This document shows, in pieces, positions 45,942 through 59,795 of a stretch of 64,000 bases of DNA. The DNA is from Capitella teleta (taxonomy: Eukaryota > Annelida > Polychaeta > Capitellidae): assembly GCA_000328365.1 (NCBI GenBank), contig KB305005.1:2431-66430 (forward strand), in the 5' to 3' direction. Each line of letters opens with the position of its first letter. Position 1 is the first letter of the stretch. The notes below the pieces were generated by a model, which was given only the letters and a program-made list of their open reading frames with translations, did not search any database and was not told the origin of the DNA. Position numbers and translations under genes: made by a program.

Positions 45942-48900
45942 GTGAGTTCATCTTTTCCTCGTCCTTGCAGTGATGATGATCTCGATCATTTCTCCGACCA
46001 AATATTTGCGCGACGTGGCCATCTGCGTTGGCGGTGTACTCGGGGGCTTCTCTAGAGATCCTCTTTCCGAATAAAGATGCCGAGCATGGATACGCACCTT
46101 AATGCAAACCCCACGCATGTCGTGACGTCGACACGCACGTCGATGTCGTCTTCATCGTCCTCTTAGGCACTCCAACCAAACGGAGAGTTAATTGCATCGC
46201 AGTGCTTAATTGGATCGGCGTTATTAATGTCGTGAACAGCGTGAGTGCCACTGGGTGGAGAAACACAGGCGGTGTGCCTCAAGGGGGTGTGATCTTTGAC
46301 AGTGGCGCGACTGCCTTCAACGCGATTATACCACTTGGCATAACATTCCCATAGGGCTTCCTTCCCTTGAGGATGGAATTGAATCTTTTCAACCAAACGT
46401 GTTGCTTGTGATGTTTCATCACAAAATGTAGATTTCGTTTACATAATCCATGTCGCAATCTTTTGGCGTCCTCATCAGGGTGTTAAAGGTTATGACCTCT
46501 CCCTGCGTGCTGCAAAATACATTATTCACGATGAAGCATTTCGACGAATGCGATGAGCAGATTCGATGTTCGTGACCTGGAGGGTGTTCTCTTTTGTTCA
46601 TGTCGTCGATTGTAAATGCTGCAATTAGGCGTATATCATCAGGTGGCGCCTGCAAATCGGATTATCTTTGAGTCGACATCGAATTCCTTCTCTTCACTGT
46701 CAAAAACATAAATCCGCAAGCTCTTATAACGAACGCAGTAACCAAAGAGAGTGCTTTGATCGCGGGGTTGTTTGCCCGGCACTGACCGGTCCTTCGGGGG
46801 TCTTTGGCCACAGGGCAGAAGGAACGGATGCTGATTGAAAGCGATTTCATAGCAAAATAATCCCGAAGCCACCGACTACCGCTTGTTAAATGCGGAGGTG
46901 AAGCTAACATCATACAGCTATTAAAACGAAACAAAACCCATGGAATGAAAAACCTAGCAATCCCGGAGAGGCGTTTTCTTCTCAGTCGCAAAAATTCTTA
47001 CAGATATTTCCCATTTGGTTTCCCTCAAATAGCGGCAAACTAGTCTAAAAAAACGTTGACTGCGTTTATCTATTTTCTATAAGTCCTCAGGATCAGACTA
47101 ATTCCTCCTTTTATCACCCGAAGGCTTTACTCCATGATACAATCGCGTTGGATGTCTTTTATCAATGACGACGATGATGGGAGGGGGGGGGGGCGTTGGT
47201 GGCAGCCATATTGGAAAGCGACTACCAATCTGGCTACCCGTGTACGGAGTATTTGGTGCTTCCACGATGCGCGCGCACAAGCGACGCCGATTGATTTCGC
47301 GCATGCGCTGTCACGTGTCAAGTACATACCTATGTATATGCAGCATATCACTGACCGAGTGATGAATGCTACTGAGGCTGAACACATGGTCCCACGAATT
47401 GTACATACAGTATATAGCAACATTATGTACGCATTTAATTGTTTGTTGCCAACGAAGAACAACCCCGTTACCAACCCCGATATTATCTAAAGATTCGCCC
47501 CAAATTCGGAAAAGTTATACGAGAATTTCCTATCATAATTATCTGTCATCGAAAGTGTATTTTTTGTGCTTGGGTGGATCAGGATCTTCCAGGATCTTTC
47601 AATATGAAATCTTATTATTTTGAAAGGTCGCAAAGCCGCGTCAGTTTTTTTTCTCTATACGTACCTGAAGAGACCCGAGGCATACCCGGAGTTACTCACA
47701 ATATTAGAATATTTTATACATGTATGACAAGTAATCCCTGCCCTAGGCAATTACGCATTATACATCAAATCTTCGAACGAAATATCGCACCGCTGGCAAA
47801 AGTCAGGTCACTTTATTTCAACAACAAAGAGCTCTGACAATATCCAGGCTTACAGCTATATTAGTTAAGAAAGGAGGTCAGCGAACAGCCAGAGGCAATG
47901 CCAGTTAGCGCATAATGGCAAAGGAAATGAACAAAGGGAGCATGCATCAACCGAGCAAATAGAATCACTCGACGCAGAGAAAGTTCACCAGAATAGCTCT
48001 TAAACAGTGGGCACAATGCCCACTCATAATTAACAAGCCGGCTCAAATAGTACTGTACTGCTGAGTTTCGCCCAGGGAAAACAATAGACGAGGAACGGCA
48101 CTTACAGTGGACGGCGACGATTCTGAAGAGAGTCCATTGCGTCATTGTCCTCGGAGGGTTACTTCAGACCCAGTGACATTGTATTGTTTATGAACACCGC
48201 TGATATTGCGAATCAACAATCACCAACATCTTTGTCCATTCATCGCACGGCATTGTGGGTAGTTTTGAGAATGCTGCATTCAATCTCGACAATTGGTCGC
48301 ATTTTCATTCGGCTCATGCATGCAGCAATTTCATCTCATTCATCCCCATGAGATAACAAGCAAAACATTGTCCGCTTTTGACAAAAGAGAAAAAGAAGAG
48401 AGCGAAGCTATTTTGCGCATGCGTGTTCAGTCTTACGTTGATCGGCGCCATTTTGTTTTTGTTGCCCACTTCCGTTCCGACTGAAATGGCGGGTTGGGGT
48501 CTTTAACGTTCTTCGTGTAATTTTGAGTGAGCTGAAAATAGAGAGTCTAAGATAGAAAGAGAGAGGGAGAAAGTGGGTTCGCAGCGGAAACTATCAATCA
48601 GTAGAAGCATCCAGCGGGTCCGCTCTCAACTCGCACGAGACAATCAAAGGTGCTTTGCAAACTTCCTGAAGAAGGCTACGCACCTGCCTCGTCAGGCCTC
48701 CCTCGCTAGGAATCTATTTTCTTCTGTAAACCATTCTCTCTTGATCTCTCTCAATCTCTGCTAGAGTAATATAGAGTCGTGACCATGCCAGATCCGTGGA
48801 GTAATGATTTAATATTGGATGAACTTCTAATAAACATTCTTTATCCAGGACCCTTGGTATATATATGTACGTATGCTGATTCTGCACTCTTATGCAATTG

Positions 48901-50578
48901 TCAACTGTCAAAAGCGCTCAATTCCCACAGAGGAAAGTAAAACAGGTGCCTGTCTACCCTCCACACCAATACAACCCTTGTAATTGCCCCTCATCAAGAA
49001 CACATGCCGTGCTAGGCCTCCCCCCTCGATCCTTCCTCCTTAGGGAAATGCCTAAATAACCCCTACGCAAAAAACACTCCCCCAATTACCTTTCCATAAC
49101 AGAAATCGTATCCAATGTCGGGGTATGTTTCAGGTGCATCTTGTCACCATGCAAATGTTTCATTCATTCCGTCAATTTCGGCGTGTTTAATTGCCATCGT
49201 AATTTCTCGTGGCGTGGTGGCAGCTGGTACCGTCACGCACTTGTGTCTTCGTTTAATTCGGATCCTTGGCATAAAGCCTGGAGTCCCATCCTCAGCAGCT
49301 GTGGTGTAGTTTTCTCCTAAGCAATTGGATCAGGCGTATAGTACGTGTGGATACTATAGACGAAAAGGAAAGAGGGATCAACAGCATTCAAGGTGTGATG
49401 CCGAACTGACAGCAGGAGCGTCTCGGTCTGATTCCATCTCATCTATGTAACAGAGTGAAGTGTCATCCGCTACATGTAAATCTCGTCAGTGGATCTCTTG
49501 GTATTAATTTCGTCTCTCTGCTTGATAGATTTGCGCGCCATCCATTCAACTCTGCTCTCTTCTTGGAAGTGTTGAAAATTCCCTCGGATTTGCAATATGA
49601 AGTGTGAGGTCATGCAAGCACAGATTTAATGTCAAGGTCTCAGCGTTGATGTCTTCTTTTTGTGGAGCTCAACAGAACTGCCCGTTAACGTTTCAAATTG
49701 GAGGCTAGGCAACTTGCAGATTGAAAAGCGTAATTGTTAACTTCGGGACTTCCGCAAAAGACGAGTGATAATTGGCTACTTTTGCATGTACGGCTAGCAT
49801 TAAGGCGAGCAAAAGAAATATCTTCCGCGACAAAAATGTCGTAAAAGCTAATCTGGTTACGCTGTGGGCCTATCTCATTTCTGTCTACAGTGGCTGGTGA
49901 CACCGTTAACATGTGGCTTGAATGCGATTCTTTGAAGCTAGATGATTAGGAAAGTGCGAGAGGTACCGGCATGGATTCTCTTTGACGCCTTGCTCAAAGC
50001 AAAGACCGACACCACGACACCTTTACTTAGACATCTATTTTTAAAGTCCCATAGCTGCATGTGTATTGGACATCACCGTGTCACATATCTTGCCAAACCT
50101 CCCACTCACGCTCATCTAAGTAAGTGATTGGCCTCATTGAGCCCGCCTTAATCCCCAATTGAACACAGACAAGGCCTGATAATCGGATCTACGGGAGACA
50201 TGGACAAAGGAGGACCTCATTCGGAATCGATACCAAATGTTGATTTGTCATGACCTCGAAGAATTCTCACAAACTGGATCGCATAGATCTACCGTAAAGC
50301 GACCCTTATCAAACACAATAACCTATAAATGATCTGACATCATCTGCTTTGTAATGTCAAAATGTGGCTTTCCATCTCATCCATCTCTGGTAATCTTCAT
50401 ATGATCCTCTGAACATCCGTGTAAACACTTTTTCTAACGGCGGAATTCATTAACAGGACAGAGGGGTTTTGGAAGCGAAATCAAAGTAGAGAGTGAAGCA
50501 TGTTTTGTCAGAGAGGTCTGGACTGTGCAGTGCATGAGGACTTTATCTTGCGCCTGAATAATCATTTCTGCTCTCACA

Positions 50579-50792
50579 TTACACTCTCAGAGAAAACAAA
50601 AACCACAATTCCAGAGCTCCCTGTTGCTGCTTCATGCTGTTTCTGGGATCGATGATGTTGTAGCCGTAGCGACCCTCATTACCGCCGGGTGTTACCGAAA
50701 TATATCGATGAAACAGACGAACAATACCGAAGAAAACACATAGGACGATCATCATAGGGCTTTCATGTCCTGTGGGTGGATCGAAGCACCCT
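50579..50792 (-). CDS. Possible isolated antisense exon with a membrane segment
   Basis: After a TTTCCCAG acceptor-like site near 50790, the minus strand reads GCFDPPTGHESPMMIVLCVF, then a hydrophobic stretch and RYISVTPGGNEGRYGYNIID, ending in a stop at 50579. Codon use looks coding (mostly C or G at third positions) against an AT-rich background. I recognise no family and found no partner exon. It lies in the large MIP intron on the opposite strand. Confidence 0.22.
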
Positions 50793-52143
50793 GGGAAACA
50801 GCTCAATGTACTGATTATCTGATTCGCTTTGCGTTCTATCGAACCATCAATGACTATACGCCATAGTAACAACACACGACTTGTTGAATGTTTATACTAT
50901 ACTAAAATGAAAAGTTTAATATCAACAAGTTGAGTCTGAAAGGTTAAATTATGGATTATAGAATAACATCATAATTAGAATCTAGTTGCATGCCACACTT
51001 CCCTATCTTCCACAATTTACGCCGTTTGAGGTACACGAGCAATGGAAATCGCAAAATGTGTTTTGGACAAAAATGTTAAACGGCGTTTGCTCTATTACGT
51101 TGCATTTTTATTATTGCTAGCTATGCAAATTTGTATCATCGATTGTGCTAACTTATAGTCAGCTATCTCGCCCGCCTTCATTTTTGCCTGTGTGTCACAA
51201 ATTTTAAGAGGAAATATATAGAAGGCGTAATTATTAAAGAAAGCCATTACAAGTTATTATGACATATTTGACGGTTGACAATCAATTTCATCAAGTAACT
51301 CGGAATTATTCGATCATGAATAACACGATCTATTATTAATGAGATTTAACTACGGATTGTACATTATTCCGTTAGGTTACTCAAGTGAGATTACGTTAGA
51401 TAAAGTATGTGCGTATTGAGTAAATAATTCATTTTGTATATGCACACAATTTATGTGTTGAGCTGATTATGAATCAAGAACATTTATTTCTCGGGTTTCG
51501 AGTCAATTTTAAGTCCCGACCCAAAAGACTGTAGTCGCACAGGGGATTCGAATTTCTTACCTCCTCCTGTGCCAAACAGGTAAGTATGTGACCATATATG
51601 AGAATGCTCAAGCATTATACTTATTTTAATACCTTGTATGCATGTATATGCAGCTTTATTGGTGTGAGTGAAAAGTCCCCCTCCCCACCTTGTATTCCCT
51701 GATTAAAGACCCAACTCGCGTGTCATTTTAACCCCACTTTTCTGACGTCAGTCAGACCTCGAGGAGGTGCCTTGAACCCTCTGAAGCATCCGTCATTGGT
51801 CCTCCACGAGGTCCTCCACGCCAGACTAGAGGACCTTCTGGAATACTGATCATGTCCAATAAAAGAAGCATTTTCGCTGGCCACAAATCATACTTCAGAA
51901 TTGGCCAAAAAAAAAAAAACACCCACCAAATTAAGTTGTACATTGTGAGACATTGTGGGCTGAGAGGCGCATGAGGAGGGGTGGGGTGGCTGTACAATTT
52001 GCTGTTCATTTAAGTCGACAATGGTTCTGTGCAATGGTCGCCTTGATGGGCCCTTGATGGATGCTCTTGACCAATAAATCCCTTGACCAGTGGCCCATAA
52101 AGCCACCATCTGCTTCCCGTCACACGTCCAATATCACAGAGCA

Positions 52144-52290
52144 ATGCTCCGCTCTGAACTGCGTCTGTGGTCCGTCCTTCTTTTTGTGCTCGGCCGTTTA
52201 GTGGTCATTTCGGCCAGCGAACGTCTGAAGAACTATGCCCACTTTCATGACTTCGAGACAAAGGTCCTGGTCTCTGTTCTCTCCGAATGA
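52144..52290 (+). CDS. Candidate 48-residue secreted peptide
   Basis: ATG at 52144 opens MLRSELRLWSVLLFVLGRLV followed by VISA, a good signal peptide, then a 24-residue charged segment (SERLKNYAHFHDFETK, then VLVSVLSE) to a TGA. Third positions are mostly G or C, unlike the surroundings. No KR site, cysteine or known motif is present in the mature part. It lies inside the predicted last MIP intron on the same strand. It could be a tiny nested gene, a first exon whose donor I cannot see, or chance. Confidence 0.28.
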   Translation: MLRSELRLWSVLLFVLGRLVVISASERLKNYAHFHDFETKVLVSVLSE

Positions 52291-53233
52291 CCATTGGGTG
52301 ACGTCACGAAAACTGGCCGGATGTTGCATATGTCCAATGAATTATCCGCACGAACTCTTGGGTGTACAACTTCTTGCAGAGTGCTTTGTTTTGGTTGTGT
52401 TGTGACTGAAATACTAACTTTTTATGAATGCTTTCGAGAATCCCATCATCTCAGACGAAAATTCGTTGCTAAGTGAAAAGTGAAAAGTTGACTTTTGCGA
52501 ATTCTGATTACATTATAGTTAATAATTAGCGTCTTTTCTTGATTATTATTGTTTCTATATCATTATTGACCTCAGTTGCCCAATCAACAAAATAATTAAC
52601 ACAATTCCTTAAAAATCTTCTGAATAATTTACATGTGCAATATTATATCATGTATGCACGAATTCTGCCTGCAATGTATAAGCACCACAATCAGTACGAG
52701 TTCATTATTACTTCATGGCGCATACAACTTTGGACAACAAAAGCGTCGAGGAAGATCATTAGGATTTGCAGTCTCAAGTAATCGCCCCCACTCTTCGAAT
52801 AAATAACCCCTGATCATCGGAGCATGCCTCCCTCTAGAGACCCTCAACACAACGATCGTCGATTGTGCTTTTTAATTAGACGGAGTGATTCAGCGAGCCA
52901 TTATCCGCTGAATAGTGAGCGACCGTTTTTCCCCTTTCACCCGGAACGCAGCATCTAGACTTGCTCCCTGTCGCAAAACCACGTGGCTTGGTTTTCGCTG
53001 TCATTGAGAACACCTGGCCATCGCGGGTCTTTAATTGCGAGTCCTCTGGCGAGTGATGCCCATTCGCTCTCTTAATTAGGCCTCCCTGTTTTTCCTACAG
53101 ACTCTAAGTAGACGGGCCCCGTAAAGCCAATAAGAGGTTCACGTGAGAGGGTCTACGAGAAAATTAGTGATCGCATGCGTTTGCTGCGCTTTGATGCATT
53201 ATTTGACAGTTTTCTCTTTCCCTTTGTTTTCAG

Positions 53234-53292
53234 AGAAAGAAAACGAGCTGAGAGAATACCTTGGCAGTCGGTTATACGAAGATGAAGTTTAA
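53234..53292 (+). CDS. MIP: Probable last coding exon of the MIP precursor
   Basis: The exon follows a strong acceptor (TTTCCCTTTGTTTTCAG). In the phase set by the donor at 45942 it reads E-KENELREYLGSRLYEDEV and then TAA. This joins smoothly to the preceding SDNEVIRNLLAEQ and gives a 349-residue precursor with an acidic, helix-like C-terminal spacer. The intron would be 7.3 kb. Rivals are read-through to the stop at 45973, or an acceptor at 46166 that would add about 60 residues starting TPTKRR. I prefer this exon for its acceptor, phase, composition and prompt stop, but transcript data are lacking. Confidence 0.5.
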
Positions 53293-56200
53293 TCGTCCCA
53301 CTACCCACGTGACCACCCGTGTGAAGTGTGACGTCATAGCCATCAATGAGGTCATCGCGCATGCGCAGCAAAACCGGAAGTTACTCCACATACCATGGAG
53401 ACAGCGATCTCAATATCACTTTTTCTATTTCTCTCTAAAATTTTTTCGCGTTCTGCGCTTGTGAAACGGACTCCTTTTGTTCCTCGGTCCTAATGGCTTG
53501 CACGCAGCTGCTTACCACCTCCTTCAACAACGCACTTTACAAGTTCTCAGTGTTGCGATCTCGAACTGAGACTCTAAAAGCCTGAATTTCTCAATGACAT
53601 CTCGAGACTAGTTGCGTTTCGTTTTTGGAAACGCGAGATCTCATTGGCGACTTTGTCCCACACTTGTTAACATCGCTGCTATAAATTAAAACATAAAAAT
53701 AATGCATAATGTAAATATCATTATAACCTGTATAATGTACGATATTTATGTATCTCGAATATCCTCTTGGCTATGTACATTGTTTCTTCCGGTTTATTTT
53801 GCCTTCAAATTCACAGCGGATGAGTTGAGCTACGCATCGTTTCGATTAAACTTGCAATGCAATCAAAAAACAAAACAAAAACCCACGTTTTGTACAGTTC
53901 ATTAAAATGATTAACACATAATAATTGTCGTTTTCTGGTTATCCTCAGGCGGTAGATTATTTGCATTTAACGCAACTTTTAAGATGGCCCAACTAGAAGG
54001 ACGGAAATGAAGAAAACAAAAAGAGAGAAAAAAAAAAAGGATACGCGACCACCATGAATATTTCTTTCTAGGAACATAGAGGCAACATTTGAATTTATAA
54101 TTTATTTATTTATTTATTTTTTTTTGATTGGGGGGGGGGGGGTGGGTGGTTTCCTCAAAGAGATTTACGGACAATTGGCACGCAGAAATAGCTTTGTATT
54201 GACGATGGACGGTTGCTTGCCGTGTCTGGCATTTATTAGCTACATTAGGCACGCAATAATTAAAGTAATTAATGGAAATTAATGAGCGCCGGTGGCGGAG
54301 TATGGCGCTCATGACAGAGCGTGCCGTGATCGGAGAGATTTGCATGGAGTTACTAGAGCCGCTCCTTGAATGAAGTATCAAGTTCATGCACTGGATTTGA
54401 TTCGTAATTATCCGTCAGCCATGATGGACCATTTTGAGAATGATTTAATCAAACTACACTGGGATCTGGAAGATTAGGAGGGTTACCATACTTATCAGTG
54501 CAACAACACTTTAATAATAATTACATATATGACAGATTAATTATATATAACATGGAAGCCTACATACAGGGATCCATATATATTCACGATGTGGAGGCAA
54601 GGATATTTAGAAGCAAAATTTGACTCGTGTTTCGTGAATTAAGGGGCTTATAGAATTACGTTAAGTATGGGATACTAATACTGATACACAGGGATCACAA
54701 TCACATCCGTGATTGTGAAAAGTGATCAATCATCTTTTCCAGATAAGGATTTTATACATGGAACGACACTTGGGAGAGGAGGAGGGGCAGATATGTATAA
54801 TGGAGGACGGATGTCGCAAATCTTAAGGGACCACTCAGGGCACATCTAACCCCTCCGTATGGTGGTCATGATTCAGAGAAAAGAAATATAATGCAACAGA
54901 GAGATGGCTCATAATTGGATCTATTGAGATTTCATTCTGCGGTCACCAGAGAATAACACGATATGTTATAGAAGCATTGAGCTATGACGACAGAGGACAG
55001 AAAAAAAAGCTACCAAACGATAATTTGGATGAAAAGATGACAACACTCGCGTGTCTACCTGTGCTATAGAGTCAGCTGTCGAGTTTGAAAATAAGGGCTG
55101 GTCGAACATTCGTATTTGTGTTCCGAAAATCCAGCTCATCGATATAGAATGGTCAAAAATACCAGGCGTATAAGTTGGAATCTACATTAAACTAGAAACA
55201 CTGGATGACTGTGACAATACAATACGATGTCTACGATGCGCCATTATAATGCCGATCACATGAACTTATTGTGGTATAGCTTGTTGGACGACATTGAGTT
55301 CAAAGTCATTGCAATGAATTGTGTATAGAGATTTAATATTTAATGAATCAACTGAGTTAATTAATGTCTTAACTGGTAGATATTGCGTACTGAGAGTCCC
55401 TCACCATGCAAATTATGAGGTCACCTCGTACTATATATATAATGCGTTTATAATTTCTTGTTGAGGCACACTCACGCCTTCCTATTTCAAGCTTTGAGTC
55501 GTGATGCACTTTCCAGGGAGGTTTTTAATTGTGCGGCGTGTTTCTAGGGGTCTATTTAATGTAGTTATCAGCCAGATATGCAGTTTTTAATGTAGGAGTT
55601 TAATTAAAGATGTTAAAGCATGCATGTGGTGTTCATTATAGCGCTGATGGGTTTTATTTATTTCTGCCACTTGAGAGGGAATAATTTTATGCACTTATTG
55701 AATTTCGTGTGTTCAAGCTAGACATTCCTGTATAACATTGGGCTCGTTGTCTGAGCATATAATACCAGGTGCGCATTAGGATAACTTAATCGATGAATGC
55801 ATGACTTGCAAATGCTTTATAACTCCTAAACAGCTAGAGATAAACGATTCAAAATTACTTACCATTAATCGAATATGTTGTTTACAAAACTTGCAACACA
55901 TCCCCTTACAATAGCGCTGGGGTACGTTTTACTAACAGATTTTACACTACATCAAGAGAATGATGGTTTTGCTTGGAAAATGAGCTAGACTTGAAATCTA
56001 ATAATACAATAATATCATCATTGAATTCATTTCAAGTCCTTTGATATCAGAACAAAATTAATAGCGTCCAACATTTAAAACGAAGCAGTTGTAAAATTGC
56101 CATTTTCATCTTACATCTAAGATGAGGTGGATGTGCCCTGACCCAATCTTCAAACTTGAGCTAGTCAGAAACACGAACAAAAGAAATATATTTTTTAAAC

Positions 56201-59200
56201 AATTGTTTCAAACAGCATTGGAATGAATATCCCTCAACTAATTATCAATTGCTTTAAATGTTTAGTTGCGAAAAATAGGAGTAAAATCGGTGTTGTTTTA
56301 GTAACTTTCATATCACGATCATATCGCTGGATACAAAATGGCTGCCATTTGTATACAAAAAGTAAGATGAAACGCCGATTTTCAAAGACGATTAGCAATA
56401 TTATAGCTCTTTGTGAGTTGACATTTGGATCGAAAATGGTAGTATTTATCACAATAAAGACAATTATAATATTAATCATTAATTTGTAAGCATTAATTAT
56501 AGCATTTAAGTATGTTGAAAATTCGAAGTGAGGAATGTAAGATACGATATGTTAGTAAAATGCGCCCATGGATGACAGGGTTTGTTCAGTAAAGATCGAG
56601 TAGCTACAAACACGCGCATGGGTTTCAATATTTAATCTGAGTCACAAAAGCAATAACACGAATGTTGAACCATACCAGCTGGTTTCAATCCAAGACTGTC
56701 ATGTCTAGGTATTCTACAGCGAATCAATTAAAGGCACACCATCTTTAATTAGTGATACCGCAGCCGAGGGGAGTTGAAATGAACAGCCTGCTGACGTAAT
56801 TTGCCACTCCATCAATGCATCTATTCACTTATTCATGAACCTACGTCAAATCAATCTTGTGAGAACGTTTATTTGGAGATTTGTTATTGTAAACACAAAT
56901 CAAGGCATGGTGTTTATGATATACAATAGCCTCACACAACTGCAAGCTGGTTAATCGCTGACACCAAAGTCCTATGGACACCTTAGGATTGTAAGGCTTC
57001 AATTTTCAAGAGCACCAAAAAAAAAAAAAACAATATATATATTTTGGAACTCAAGTCCCGGAGGTGATTCACTCGAGAAACTCAATTATTTTACTTCACT
57101 TTTGAACTTTGTATAACTGAAAATTCACATGGTGGACAACAGTGCATTAGTGTTCAAACATGATAATAAAGGCGATATATCAGTTGCTGTTTTTGTTTCA
57201 TTCTTTTAATTTCTTGATCCGCCACATCCCGAATAACATTGATTTGTCTTCCCTGCGCAATCATTATCACGAATATGAACATATGAAGCATGGTGCATCC
57301 GAGAAATGTAGTTATAACCAAGGCCAGAAATCCGTTTTATTCTAACAAAGGCATCGAAAGCATATGATAGCAAATTCAAGTATTAATTTCCCCATACTCT
57401 ACGCCAGAATTGTTTTAGTTTTGATCGGTAACTTTCCGTATAATCTCAAGTCTGTCAAGTTCAGAGATCGACTAATAATGTGAGCATAAACAAAGTATAT
57501 TGATAATTAAGTAAAGATTCATACCCATTGGAAGTCACGAGTGAGTGTTCCAATGTCATGACAGACTTCTCTTTGAAGCAATTACTCTTAATCAGGTTCG
57601 AATACTGGGAACTTCATGGAAAGCTTGGTGATGGAAATAAATAATATTCTACAGAATTCCTTTGAAAAAGTTACACATTGCACTCACAATATATCAGCTG
57701 TATATGTTTTATCGCAAACATAATAACAAAAGCTGAACGAAAGGAGCAGACACATGCATACATCTAGATATTGTAATCAAGTGGACCGTTATGAAATAGT
57801 TCTTATTTATGACACCGGGGTCGCTGCAGTTACTGGCTCACGCTGCAAAAAGTGACAACTTCCTAATAATACCAATTCTGTGTTTTGTGGGACTCTTTCT
57901 TTGGCGCAGATGTAATTTGCTCTTAGCAGCACTGACAAGTAAAACAAAGGCCAACATATATGTAGATTAGAGTTTAAATAAATTGAAATAATCAGAATTT
58001 TTCATGATGTTAGTTAAGTTGCATATAATACCTTGTAGCCAAGGACGGGTATTTGTCAAATATTCTTCATTTTGTCAAGCAACAAGGGTCTCAGTTAAAG
58101 GTCTCGTTTCTCTAATAAATTTTGGACTTGGCTTTGGTTTTCTTTGGTAGATTGTAATTTACTGTCAGGTTGAATTCACGAAAGGCAAACGAAAAGTGCC
58201 ATCTAACGACCCTCTGAAGACGTTTTCGTTTGTTCTGATTTGCAAGGTTCTCGGTCCATTTCGCCTGATGTAAGTTGCCATGACTCCCGTCTTCCAATGA
58301 AGAGCTGATCCAATTCAAAGGTCGAGGGACAAAGCGAAGGTTTCGGTGTGAAGAAGTCGTGGGAGTGATTTGCGGGTGCGTTGTAGGGAGAACCCTGATT
58401 GCGCCGTTTCTCAGGAAATAAGGTCGCTAGCAGAAGCAGTTATTTGAATCTCAAAGACAAAATGGAGACGCAAACAGTACAATCAGTAGTCTATTCACGA
58501 GGCTTTAAAATCAGAATTCTCTTTTCTGATTAAATGGTATTTTTATGCAAAGAAGGACATTTTAACTGCAACCTGCATTATTCTGATTATTCAGGAATTT
58601 GAATTCACTTTCGTTTGATGTTTGTAATTGAGACTTACACCTCCTAGTTCGATCAGCGTGGAAAAGAAGAGAGATACATCTTGAAACGAAACAAAGCAAA
58701 TTTGTTTATTATCTTAAAGATCAATATGGTTGCACAATGTAAGAAACCGGTTAGCTGCAATAGAATGCAAGATCAACAAATGCCTATACGCATAGCTTAA
58801 AAAAAAAAAATAAAAAAAAAAATAAAAAAATAATAACAATAATGGAGACAGAAAGTTGAATTTAGGAAGTTTAATATTACCACAGGGTTGAATGAACGCT
58901 TTTTATGCTAAATTTACCCTTTCAATAGTACGATATGCGTGCTTTGCTTGGCAGAAAAGTGCGCTGTGATAATGAGACCATGACCGCAAATTATGACCAC
59001 TGAAGAAAATTTCGATATGGCAACCGGCGCAATGAACAGGAAGATGAACATTATACTTATTGACCCACAAGTCGGTTAAATTTCCGGTCTACTTTTTGCT
59101 TTGCTAATTAATAATCTTAGCTATAATTTTAAAGCCATAGACACGTACTGCACAGGGACTGAACCAAATTATAATTATTGAATTTACAAATGGGTGATTT

Positions 59201-59795
59201 TGAATCATAATTATGTGGACGTGCTTGTTGTTGATTTCGTTTTAATATAATTCACCTTAATTCTAGATGCATCCGCAGATGAGACCCCTGGAATCAAATT
59301 AACCGACTTGGGGACAACGAGATGTACATTCATTAGCAATAAACACAACACGATGCTAAAAGATAAGTATTATCAATCTATAATGCTTGGATACATTTGC
59401 AATAAAGAGAATGTATTGAAGAGGACATAGAAGCGGTTATCACATAAGGGAGGTAGACGAAATGACTACGGGAAAAAAGAAGAGTTTTTTGTAATTCTAT
59501 CTACATGTACAATCTATACATATTCCTCATTGTTTCTTGGACGTTTGATAAGCTGTCTTGCGCGTGGACGGATTGGAATACATTTCAATGTATGGATGCA
59601 TAAGAATAATCTTTGATATAGGCCGGAGAATAATTATTAAATACAATAACAAATAAATACATGTAAAATAAATTTCATGCACCCACAATGGATGATTCTC
59701 ATTCAGATCCTTTTAGGCCAATAGTCCCAATACACAATTATATTTTGTACTTGTTCAGACCTATGATTATGGGTTTTATCCAGCGGTTAAGGACG
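53293..59795. other. AT-rich non-coding region
   Basis: No gene recognised. A GC-rich island at 54282-54365 follows a TAATTAAAG...TAATTAATGG...TTAATGAGC cluster and may be a regulatory element. A G run (54129-54142), an A run (57017-57030) and A/T-rich tracts (58799-58840) are low-complexity. ACAAAATGGCTGCCATTTGT at 56333-56352 is nearly palindromic. Confidence 0.4.

Noticed and set aside
44941-45951. Long minus-strand frames opposite the MIP exon
   Set aside because: They are shadows of the repeated coding units on the plus strand.
46167-46360. Possible MIP exon after the acceptor at 46166, starting TPTKRR
   Set aside because: Phase fits and one KR site is present, but the remaining ~60 residues look unlike a neuropeptide spacer. 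The exon at 53234 is a better ending; kept only as a rival model.
47439-47837. 132-codon open frame
   Set aside because: No recognisable domain, AT-rich codons, no splice or promoter support at its start.
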